Below, in pieces: positions 1-5,426 of a DNA stretch of 7,810 nt. Where the stretch lies: contig DOKQ01000066.1 of assembly GCA_003510215.1 (NCBI GenBank), positions 1 to 7,810 of the forward strand, given 5' to 3'. This DNA comes from Erysipelotrichaceae bacterium. Its GTDB lineage: Bacteria > Bacillota_I > Bacilli_A > Erysipelotrichales > Erysipelotrichaceae. The translations under genes and the position numbers were made by a program. How positions within the stretch are numbered: position 1 is the first letter of the stretch; each line of letters starts with the position of its first letter. The notes below the pieces were generated by a model. It was not told the DNA's origin and searched no databases. It was given only the letters and a program-made list of their open reading frames with translations.

Positions 1-2
1 CA

Positions 3-65
3 CGAAAATTTTATGAAAAAGCGATGAAGGTGTTGAGTTTCAAGCAGTATTCCTTTTCTTTTTGA
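3..65 (+). CDS. Possible C-terminal end of an upstream gene (partial)
   Basis: One frame is open from the window edge to a TGA at 63-65 and would encode about 20 residues ending FKQYSFSF. Another frame is open only to a TGA at 25-27 (ending ENFMKKR). Either could be the tail of the preceding gene; the fragment is too short to assign a family. If the longer frame is real, only 42 bases separate it from the next start, which would fit an operon with the NusG_II gene. No terminator hairpin is visible between 28 and 107. Confidence 0.25.
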   Translation, partial: RKFYEKAMKVLSFKQYSFSF

Positions 66-107
66 TAAAAGTTTGTTAAAATAAACACGCAAGGAAGGTG
101 ACCCCAC

Positions 108-491
108 ATGTTTATGAATAAAGCTGATAAAATTTTCATTGTCATTGTGGCCGTGCTGTCCATCGCGTTGTATGCGACAGTTCGTTTAGTGGTGGTCGCA
201 CAGACTTCAAATGAAACCATCGCGGTCGTAACGTACCGGGATAAAGAAGTATTACGGATCGATATGAGTAAAAATGCCAATTACACTGTCAAAGGAACCT
301 TAGGAGATGTGTTTATCGAAGTGAAGGATAAAAGAATCCGCGTGGAGAAGGAAACATCCCCATACAATATATGCTCCATTCAGGGGTGGGTACAATATGC
401 CAATGTACCGATTACCTGCTTACCCAATCATGTTGTCATTGTGATTCAGAATGCAACGAACGAGTTTGGGGAGGACACGACAGTCCGATGA
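108..491 (+). CDS. NusG domain II-containing membrane-anchored protein
   Basis: A 127-residue protein with one N-terminal hydrophobic segment (about residues 9-31) followed by a small beta-rich extracytoplasmic domain. The C-terminal part carries the hallmark of the stand-alone NusG_II family: a TSPYNICSIQGW stretch at residues 83-94, then PITCLPN at 101-107, placing two conserved cysteines at C89 and C104. Despite the name, the family is not the transcription factor NusG; it shares only the fold of that domain, and its role is unknown. In Bacillota it is typically encoded beside Gx/Hpre_diP_synt_I proteins and often near flavin-transferase or redox genes. The pairing with a Gx gene is seen here. 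The SD-like AAGGAAGGTG (91-100) lies 7 bases from the ATG at 108; an in-frame ATG at 114 is an alternative start. Family call is firm, function unknown. Confidence 0.85.
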   Translation: MFMNKADKIFIVIVAVLSIALYATVRLVVVAQTSNETIAVVTYRDKEVLRIDMSKNANYTVKGTLGDVFIEVKDKRIRVEKETSPYNICSIQGWVQYANVPITCLPNHVVIVIQNATNEFGEDTTVR

Positions 492-997
492 ATAGTAAAA
501 AAAGAATTCGACGAATGACCATTGTGACGATGTTGTTAGCTATGAGCATCGTCTTTCATATGTTAGAGCCAACGGTACCTCTACCGGTTCCTGGGGTAAA
601 GCTGGGTCTAGCCAATATTTTGGGCTTAATTGCCCTGTATATGTATGGACCCAAAGAAATGTTTGCAATTAATTTCACCAGGGTATTGATTGCCAGTTTA
701 TTACGTGGTATTATTTTTGGGACGGGATTCTGGTTATCACTCTCCGGAGTGGCACTTAGCAGTCTAATTGTTGTTTTATTGAAGAAAACAACACCTCTAT
801 CACCGGTAGGGTTAAGCGTTGCAAGCGCAACCTTCCACAATGTGGGTCAGATTCTGGCCATTATGGTGATATGGTCATCAGTGATGATGGTTTACTGGTT
901 ACCCGTAATGATTTGGATGAGTATTCCAACAGGAATCTTAACGGGCTCACTCGCAAGTCAAGTACTACGAAGAATTAAGAAAGGAGGTACACCATGA
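488..997 (+). CDS. Gx transporter family protein (heptaprenyl diphosphate synthase component I-like)
   Basis: A 169-residue, strongly hydrophobic protein with about five membrane segments and a basic C-terminus (RRIKKGG). The family signature PVPGVKLGLANI is at residues 33-44, followed by an FTR motif (63-65) and FHNVGQ (117-122), typical of the Hpre_diP_synt_I / Gx family. The family resembles the substrate-binding S components of ECF-type vitamin transporters, while its historical name comes from proximity to polyprenyl diphosphate synthase; the substrate is unknown. The start at 488 is preferred over an upstream in-frame ATG at 371 because the latter would overlap most of the NusG_II domain. 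The 488 ATG overlaps the previous stop in an ATGA arrangement and has GGGGAGG (about 468-474) upstream. No polyprenyl synthase gene follows, unlike in many relatives. The stop at 995-997 overlaps the start of a 22-codon ORF. Confidence 0.85.
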   Translation: MNSKKRIRRMTIVTMLLAMSIVFHMLEPTVPLPVPGVKLGLANILGLIALYMYGPKEMFAINFTRVLIASLLRGIIFGTGFWLSLSGVALSSLIVVLLKKTTPLSPVGLSVASATFHNVGQILAIMVIWSSVMMVYWLPVMIWMSIPTGILTGSLASQVLRRIKKGGTP

Positions 998-1072
998 TTA
1001 AGTTAAGAACAGTTAAAAATCGAATGATGTTTTGTAACAGGGTTTTATGGTGTACGCACTAGCCACCTCTTT
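981..1072 (+). promoter_or_regulatory. Long-range hairpin closing over the leader ORF ribosome binding site
   Basis: GTACACCAT at 987-995 is the exact reverse complement of ATGGTGTAC at 1047-1055, and G996-U1046 and A997-U1045 extend the stem to 11 pairs. After an 11-base bulge, AAGGAG (981-986) can pair with CUCUUU (1067-1072). The stem joins the SD and start codon of the leader ORF to its last codons (W19, C20, T21), so initiation would be blocked when folded, and a ribosome reaching the end of the ORF would hold the stem open. Translation of the upstream Gx gene also runs through the 5' arm. The complementarity is visible in the sequence; its regulatory role is inferred. Confidence 0.5.
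994..1062 (+). CDS. Candidate 22-residue leader peptide of the ABC exporter operon
   Basis: A 22-codon ORF that begins MIKLRTVKNR and ends CNRVLWCTH, then TAG. Its ATG overlaps the Gx stop (ATGA) and has AAAGGAGGT about 5 bases upstream, the best SD in this part of the window, which is unusual for a meaningless short ORF. The peptide is basic (K3, R5, K8, R10, R16) with two cysteines and one tryptophan near its end. It is followed by a hairpin (1081-1120) and an intrinsic terminator (1146-1168), then the exporter gene at 1200. In Bacillus subtilis the related bmrCD exporter genes are controlled by translation of a short upstream ORF, bmrB, through attenuation; by analogy I infer a sensor of ribosome stalling. 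I recognise no homologue of the peptide itself. It could also be a remnant of a lost gene behind Gx. Confidence 0.55.
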   Translation: MIKLRTVKNRMMFCNRVLWCTH

Positions 1073-1080
1073 TTAACCAA

Positions 1081-1120
1081 CGCAAGGCATCCACACGACC
1101 GTGTCTTTGATGTACTTGCG
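1081..1120 (+). ncRNA. Stable hairpin in the exporter leader
   Basis: CGCAAG (1081-1086) pairs with CUUGCG (1115-1120), CAUC (1088-1091) with GAUG (1109-1112), and ACAC (1093-1096) with GUGU (1101-1104) around a GACC tetraloop. This makes a three-part stem in non-coding RNA between the leader ORF and the terminator. UUGCG (1116-1120) could alternatively pair with CGCAA (1127-1131) just downstream. I recognise no known riboswitch class. I infer that it is one of the alternative structures of an attenuator. Confidence 0.5.
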
Positions 1121-1163
1121 TATAATCGCAAAGAATGAATCAATCAAGGCACGAAGGTGCCTT
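1084..1163 (+). promoter_or_regulatory. Candidate antiterminator pairing
   Basis: AAGGCAUC at 1084-1091 can pair with GGUGCCUU at 1156-1163 (eight pairs, one of them U-G). The upstream arm is part of the hairpin at 1081-1120, and the downstream arm is the 3' side of the terminator. Forming this pairing therefore excludes both, which is the expected logic of an antiterminator. Note that AAGGCA occurs twice (1084-1089 and 1146-1151), the second copy being the terminator's own 5' arm. The pairing is read from the sequence; its use in the cell is inferred. Confidence 0.35.
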
Positions 1164-1168
1164 TTTTT
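1146..1168 (+). terminator. Intrinsic terminator / attenuator upstream of the ABC exporter
   Basis: AAGGCAC (1146-1152) and GTGCCTT (1157-1163) form a perfect 7-bp stem with a GAAG loop, and the T-tract runs to 1168. Only 31 bases separate it from the exporter ATG at 1200, and no convincing promoter is visible in that gap. It could end the Gx operon, but the exporter would then lack an evident promoter of its own, so an attenuator inside the exporter leader fits better. Confidence 0.8.
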
Positions 1169-1199
1169 GTGGCATATGTAGGGAAATGAGGGAAGAATT

Positions 1200-3002
1200 A
1201 TGAAGCAATTAACATTTATTTTTGAAAAACTTGAAGGAAATCGACTCCGAATGCTCGGGATGTTTATTTCTGTCATTATTTTCGTAGGAGCCACACTGAT
1301 GTCTCCTCTACTGTTCGGTTTTCTGATTGATCATATCATTCAGTTGGAACCCATGAGCAATCCAGTTCACATCACACTCGCCAGATTATTTGGAGGAGTT
1401 GACTATTTACGCAATCACCTGTGGGTGGGGGGGCTACTCTTTTTAGCCATCAGCTTAATTTCAGGTATTGCCATGTATTTTCGGGGAAAACTCAACGGAG
1501 TGATCAGTGAAAATGTCACGATCAAAATCCGTGATGAGTTGTACTCCCACTTACAGCTGCTACCATACAGTTATCATGTTCAAGCTAAAACAGGCGATCT
1601 CATCCAACGTTGTACTTCCGATGTGGATCAGATTCGTCGGTTCTTGGCAGCTCAGGTATCTGAGTTGGTCTATGCGATTGCGATCGCGACGATTGCAGCT
1701 TTTGTGTTATTTAGCATCTATGCACCTTTGGCATGGATTGCCATCATTAGTTTGCCACTCATCTTTGGCTTCGCCTATATCTTCTTTATTAAAATGCAAA
1801 AAGCGTTCAAGGCTTCGGATGAGTCTGAAGGCGAAATGTCCACGACCATTCAGGAAAATCTTTCCGGTGTCCGTGTGGTTAAGGCATTTAATCGTGAAGA
1901 ATACGAAGTGATCCGTTTTGAAGAGAAAAACCGCAAGTTCCGGGATTTAACGTATCGACTGATTCATTTGCTTGGTATGTACTGGGGAATCTCTGATTTC
2001 ATCTGTCTGTTGCAAATTTTGGCTGTGGTTGTATCCGGAGTCTTTATGGCACAAAACGGTCATATCTCCGTGGGGAACTATTTTGTCTTTGTTTCTTATG
2101 TAAGCATGATTTTATGGCCAGTCCGGAATGTAGGTCGTATTTTATCTGATATGGGGAAAGTCAGTGTAGCGATTGATCGTTTACATGAAATTCTTCATGT
2201 ACCACTCGAAGATATAGAAACAGGACTCACACCAGCCATCGAAGGTACCATTACTTTTGATCATGTGAGCTTCCAATACCCGGATGGAGATACAGAAGTA
2301 CTTAAAGATGTGTCATTCTCTGTTAAAAAAGGTGAAACAGTTGCCATTATGGGTCCTACAGGAAGTGGAAAGTCATCGCTTGTTCACTTGCTGACACGAT
2401 TGCACGATTACAAAGGTGGATCGATTACCATCGATGACACTGAACTACGACTGATTGCCCGCAAACACTTGCGTCGCAATGTCGGAATTGTTCTTCAGGA
2501 ACCGTTCCTTTTCTCTAAAACCATTCTTAATAATATCAAACTGGCTAATCCGAAGGTTGCTCTTGATGATGTTTTCCGGGCTGCTTCAATTGCCAGTGTT
2601 CATACGGTCATTGATGAATTCGATCAGGGGTATGATACTTTGGTAGGGGAAAAAGGAGTTACCTTATCCGGAGGACAAAAGCAGCGTATTGCCATTGCGC
2701 GAACCATTCTCAATGGCAGCCCAATCCTGATTTTCGATGATTCACTATCCGCGGTAGATACGCAGACGGATCGCCAGATTCGGGATGCTCTTTCACAGAT
2801 TGCATCAAGTACGACGACACTGATTATCACACACCGTGTTTCCAGTGCTCAAAGTGCGGATCAGATTATTGTGCTGGAAGAGGGGAAAATCTCTCAAAGA
2901 GGAACTCATGAAGAGTTATTGGCGCAAGAAGGATTGTATGCACGCATTGCACATATCCAAAGCGCTATGATTCGTGGAGGTGATGAAGATGAGTCAAATT
3001 AA
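1200..3002 (+). CDS. Heterodimeric multidrug-type ABC exporter, subunit 1 (BmrC/LmrC-like)
   Basis: A 600-residue half-transporter in the inner membrane: a six-helix exporter domain (about residues 15-325) fused to an ATP-binding domain (about 350-590). Visible motifs are A-loop Y360, Walker A GPTGSGKSS (385-393), Q-loop Q433, signature LSGGQ (489-493), Walker B ending in D513, and H-loop H545. The residue after Walker B, normally the catalytic Glu, is Asp (D514, in IFDDSLS), as in the catalytically impaired partner of heterodimers such as BmrC. A roughly 30-residue polar stretch between helices 1 and 2 (about 46-75) probably forms an extracellular loop. The next gene, overlapping by 14 bases, encodes the partner. 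The SD-like GAGGG (1188-1192) lies 7 bases before the ATG. The family exports drugs, dyes or lipids using ATP; the substrate here is unknown. A terminator and leader ORF upstream suggest attenuation control. Confidence 0.9.
   Translation: MKQLTFIFEKLEGNRLRMLGMFISVIIFVGATLMSPLLFGFLIDHIIQLEPMSNPVHITLARLFGGVDYLRNHLWVGGLLFLAISLISGIAMYFRGKLNGVISENVTIKIRDELYSHLQLLPYSYHVQAKTGDLIQRCTSDVDQIRRFLAAQVSELVYAIAIATIAAFVLFSIYAPLAWIAIISLPLIFGFAYIFFIKMQKAFKASDESEGEMSTTIQENLSGVRVVKAFNREEYEVIRFEEKNRKFRDLTYRLIHLLGMYWGISDFICLLQILAVVVSGVFMAQNGHISVGNYFVFVSYVSMILWPVRNVGRILSDMGKVSVAIDRLHEILHVPLEDIETGLTPAIEGTITFDHVSFQYPDGDTEVLKDVSFSVKKGETVAIMGPTGSGKSSLVHLLTRLHDYKGGSITIDDTELRLIARKHLRRNVGIVLQEPFLFSKTILNNIKLANPKVALDDVFRAASIASVHTVIDEFDQGYDTLVGEKGVTLSGGQKQRIAIARTILNGSPILIFDDSLSAVDTQTDRQIRDALSQIASSTTTLIITHRVSSAQSADQIIVLEEGKISQRGTHEELLAQEGLYARIAHIQSAMIRGGDEDESN
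2976..2983 (+). promoter_or_regulatory. Ribosome binding site deciding the subunit 2 start
   Basis: GGAGGTGA lies inside the end of subunit 1. Its GGAGG core (2976-2980) is 8 bases from the ATG at 2989. A GTG at 2974 would start before this SD, and the ATG at 2983 is too close to it, so 2989 is the best start. Confidence 0.7.
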
Positions 3003-4827
3003 GTTTGAGGAACAACAATACAACACCGACACGCTGGATACAAAATTATGGAGCAAAATTCTGAAACTGCTCTGGATTCATAAAAAAGACTTGTATATTC
3101 TGTATGGGTTTATGATTATGCTTGCCTTTGTGGATGTGGCTTTGCCACTGATGAATCGATTTGCGATTGACGAGTTTGTCATTGGCAATCGACAGCTCAG
3201 TGACTTACGGCTGTTTGGTCTTGTCTACTTTGGTTTTATCGTCTGGCAATCATTCAATGTATACTACTTTATTAAACAGGCAGGGAAGATTGAAATGAAT
3301 TTTGCTTATGATATTCGTCAGCGTGCGTTTGCTAAAATTCAGGAATTATCGTTTAGTTATTTTGATAAGACACCACTGGGCTGGATTATGTCCCGTATGA
3401 CCAGTGATATAACCCGGTTGTCGGAAATTCTATCCTGGGGTCTTATGGATATGGTATGGGGATTCTCCGTGATGTTTGGGATTACCATTGTGATGTTTGT
3501 GGTCAACTGGAAGTTGGCACTACTTATTATGATGGTGATGCCACCTCTTGCCTATATCAGTTTATATTTTCAGAAGAAGATTTTAAAAACCTATCGGGAT
3601 GTCCGAAAGGTAAATTCCAAGATTACCGGAGCTTTTAGTGAAGGGATTTCCGGAGCAAAAACAACCAAAACCATGGCAATCGAAGATATAAACTTTGAGG
3701 AGTTTAGAGATTTGACCAAGGAAATGCGTACCAAGTCCATTCGTGCTGCCATATTATCTGCACTATTCATGCCTGTGGTTATGGGTCTGGGTAGCATTAG
3801 TACGGCAAGCATCCTTGTGGTAGGTGGGAATCAGGTGTTGCTACGAACCATTCAGTTTGGAACATTGATGCTTTTCACGCAATATGCAACACAGTTTTTT
3901 GAACCACTCAGGCAGATTGCCCGATTACTTGCGGAACTTCAGATGGCGCAGGCATCTGCTGAACGTGTTCTTTCACTGATTAACAGTGATGTGGCCATTG
4001 TGGACAAGCCTGAAGTCATCGAGAAGTATGGAAGTATCCTACAACCCAAGAAGGCCAATTATGAGCCGATGGTAGGCCATGTTCGTTTCGAAAATGTCAA
4101 CTTCCATTACAATCCACAGGAGCCCGTTCTTATGGATTTTAACTTGGATGTACAAGTAGGTGAGACGGTTGCTTTGGTGGGTGAAACTGGAAGTGGGAAA
4201 AGCACGATTGTTAACTTGCTGTGTCGCTTCTATGAGCCGATTAGTGGAAAAATTCTGATTGATGGTGTTGATATTCAAGACCGTTCCATCGGATGGTTAC
4301 ATAGCCATTTAGGATACGTACTGCAAGCCCCACACTTATTCTCAGGGACAGTTACCGAGAACATCCGATATGGTAAGCTGGAGGCAACCATGGAGGAAGT
4401 AATCGAAGCGGCCAAGATGGTGAATGCCCACAGCTTTATTGAAAAACTGGAATCCGGGTATGATACCGATGTGGGAGAGGGCGGAAGTCGACTTTCCACG
4501 GGAGAGAAACAGCTTATTTCCTTTGCCCGTGCGGTTCTTGCGGATCCAGCGATCTTTGTTTTGGATGAAGCGACCTCATCGATTGATACCGAGACGGAGC
4601 AAATTATCCAGCATGCCATCGATACGTTACTGAAAGGTCGTACCAGCTTTATTATTGCCCACCGACTATCGACGATTGTCTCAGCAGACAAAATCCTGGT
4701 TGTGAAGAAGGGAAGAGTGGTTGAAAGTGGAACACACAGTCAATTGCTTGATCTTCAGGGCTATTACTATCGGTTGTATACCAATCAGTTTCAGGAAGGT
4801 CTTCAAAAAGAATTATTACAAATGTAA
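2989..4827 (+). CDS. Heterodimeric multidrug-type ABC exporter, subunit 2 (BmrD/LmrD-like)
   Basis: A 612-residue half-transporter with a six-helix exporter domain (about residues 30-330) and an ATP-binding domain (about 363-600). It has A-loop Y374, Walker A GETGSGKST (398-406), Q446, Walker B VLDEATSSID with D526 and catalytic Glu E527, and H-loop H558. The signature is LSTGE (502-506) instead of LSGGQ. Because each ATP site combines Walker A/B of one subunit with the signature of the other, LSTGE here and Asp514 of subunit 1 belong to the same degenerate site. The second site, with E527 and the LSGGQ of subunit 1, is intact. This is the expected asymmetry of heterodimeric exporters. At 612 residues it is shorter than B. 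subtilis BmrD and lacks an obvious large extra extracellular domain. Translation is coupled to subunit 1 by a 14-base overlap. The substrate is unknown; drug efflux is likely. Confidence 0.9.
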   Translation: MSQIKFEEQQYNTDTLDTKLWSKILKLLWIHKKDLYILYGFMIMLAFVDVALPLMNRFAIDEFVIGNRQLSDLRLFGLVYFGFIVWQSFNVYYFIKQAGKIEMNFAYDIRQRAFAKIQELSFSYFDKTPLGWIMSRMTSDITRLSEILSWGLMDMVWGFSVMFGITIVMFVVNWKLALLIMMVMPPLAYISLYFQKKILKTYRDVRKVNSKITGAFSEGISGAKTTKTMAIEDINFEEFRDLTKEMRTKSIRAAILSALFMPVVMGLGSISTASILVVGGNQVLLRTIQFGTLMLFTQYATQFFEPLRQIARLLAELQMAQASAERVLSLINSDVAIVDKPEVIEKYGSILQPKKANYEPMVGHVRFENVNFHYNPQEPVLMDFNLDVQVGETVALVGETGSGKSTIVNLLCRFYEPISGKILIDGVDIQDRSIGWLHSHLGYVLQAPHLFSGTVTENIRYGKLEATMEEVIEAAKMVNAHSFIEKLESGYDTDVGEGGSRLSTGEKQLISFARAVLADPAIFVLDEATSSIDTETEQIIQHAIDTLLKGRTSFIIAHRLSTIVSADKILVVKKGRVVESGTHSQLLDLQGYYYRLYTNQFQEGLQKELLQM

Positions 4828-4849
4828 CTCGGAAATTTTCCGGGTTTTT
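4828..4849 (+). terminator. Intrinsic terminator after the ABC exporter
   Basis: Directly after the TAA, CTCGGAA (4828-4834) pairs with TTCCGGG (4838-4844; one U-G pair) around a 3-base loop and is followed by five T (4845-4849). It is short but well formed and would end the exporter transcript. Confidence 0.65.
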
Positions 4850-4850
4850 A

Positions 4851-4859
4851 TGTTACAAT
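4851..4859 (+). promoter_or_regulatory. Possible extended -10 promoter for the dUTPase gene
   Basis: TGTTACAAT matches the extended -10 pattern TGnTAnnAT. No good -35 is present at the right distance (4831-4836 reads GGAAAT). A start about 6-7 bases downstream would put the transcript's 5' end almost on the SD at 4865-4871, so the leader would be very short. Read-through from the exporter operon is the alternative. Confidence 0.3.
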
Positions 4860-4876
4860 GGTGCAAGGTGATAAAC

Positions 4877-5368
4877 ATGAAAGTACAACTAACTGACATT
4901 CGAATACAACAGGATCAGCTTGATTCTCGCATTTTCAGATTGCATCATACATCCAGAGAACAGACGACGCAAAAGCGTATTCTGGCTCTTTTGGTCGAAC
5001 TTGGAGAGTTGGCCAATGAAACCCGTTGCTTTAAGTTTTGGAGTCTTAAAGGCCCAAACACACAGGAAATCATTGCACAGGAGTACAGTGATGGCTTACA
5101 TTTCTTTCTTTCGTTGGGTATTGATTTAAAAGACGATACAGAATATCTTGAGTCCGTTTGCTCTCACTCAGATCCTACGCAGCAGTTTCTATTTATTTAT
5201 CAGCTGGTATCCAACCTGCTGATTGATTTCACAACGGAGCTTTACAGGCAGGCATTTTCTGAGTATCTGGGTCTTGCACAGCTATTGGGTATGAGTGGTG
5301 AAGATATATTGAATCATTATCTATCCAAGAATGCGACGAATCATCAAAGACAGGATGAACAATATTAA
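4877..5368 (+). CDS. dUTPase-like all-alpha NTP pyrophosphohydrolase (dUTPase_2 family)
   Basis: A 163-residue soluble protein. It has the metal-binding pattern of the all-alpha dUTPase/MazG superfamily: VELGELANE gives E41xxE44 on one helix, followed by the FKFWS stretch at residues 52-56, then QEYSDGLHFFLSLGI with E69xxD72. The FKFWS plus DGLHFFLSLG combination is typical of the dUTPase_2 family in Bacillota. These enzymes hydrolyse dUTP (sometimes dUDP) to dUMP and pyrophosphate with magnesium, keeping uracil out of DNA and supplying dTMP synthesis. The ATG at 4877 with AAGGTGA (4865-4871) is preferred over a TTG at 4721, which would overlap the exporter. The C-terminus is polar (HQRQDEQY). 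No terminator is visible before the following promoter. Nucleotide specificity cannot be read from sequence alone. Confidence 0.8.
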   Translation: MKVQLTDIRIQQDQLDSRIFRLHHTSREQTTQKRILALLVELGELANETRCFKFWSLKGPNTQEIIAQEYSDGLHFFLSLGIDLKDDTEYLESVCSHSDPTQQFLFIYQLVSNLLIDFTTELYRQAFSEYLGLAQLLGMSGEDILNHYLSKNATNHQRQDEQY

Positions 5369-5376
5369 TCATCGGG

Positions 5377-5406
5377 TTGATCTCACTTGTTAAAATTGTG
5401 TATAAT
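5377..5406 (+). promoter_or_regulatory. Sigma-A-type promoter of the M42 peptidase gene
   Basis: TTGATC (5377-5382) and a perfect TATAAT (5401-5406) are separated by 18 bases. The predicted start near 5413 lies just before the GGAGG SD (5416-5420), giving a very short 5' leader. Confidence 0.7.
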
Positions 5407-5426
5407 AGCACTATTGGAGGAAAAAT

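Noticed and set aside
77..82. TAAAAT as a -10 box for the NusG_II gene.
   Set aside because: No acceptable -35 at 16-18 bases upstream; TTGATA at 62-67 is only 9 bases away.
1032..1062. Faint T-box-like string (CAGGGT followed by GGTGTACGC) in the exporter leader.
   Set aside because: The true T-box core is continuous and needs a long stem I upstream, but the region upstream is the Gx gene, and the string lies in the leader ORF. The target is an exporter, not an amino-acid gene.
1121..1126. TATAAT as a promoter -10 for the exporter.
   Set aside because: The expected -35 position (1098-1103) reads ACCGTG and there is no extended TGn. A start near 1133 would also place the transcript directly ahead of the terminator.
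1073..1294. Antisense 73-codon ORF across the exporter leader.
   Set aside because: It runs through the terminator hairpin and the start of the exporter gene on the opposite strand, and its translation shows no domain pattern.
2974..2988. GTG at 2974 or ATG at 2983 as the start of exporter subunit 2.
   Set aside because: The SD GGAGG (2976-2980) lies downstream of the GTG and too close to the 2983 ATG; it is 8 bases from the ATG at 2989.
4721..4876. N-terminal extension of the dUTPase from a TTG at 4721.
   Set aside because: It would overlap the exporter's C-terminal coding region by about 100 bases and run through the terminator. The ATG at 4877 has a proper SD and the family's usual length.
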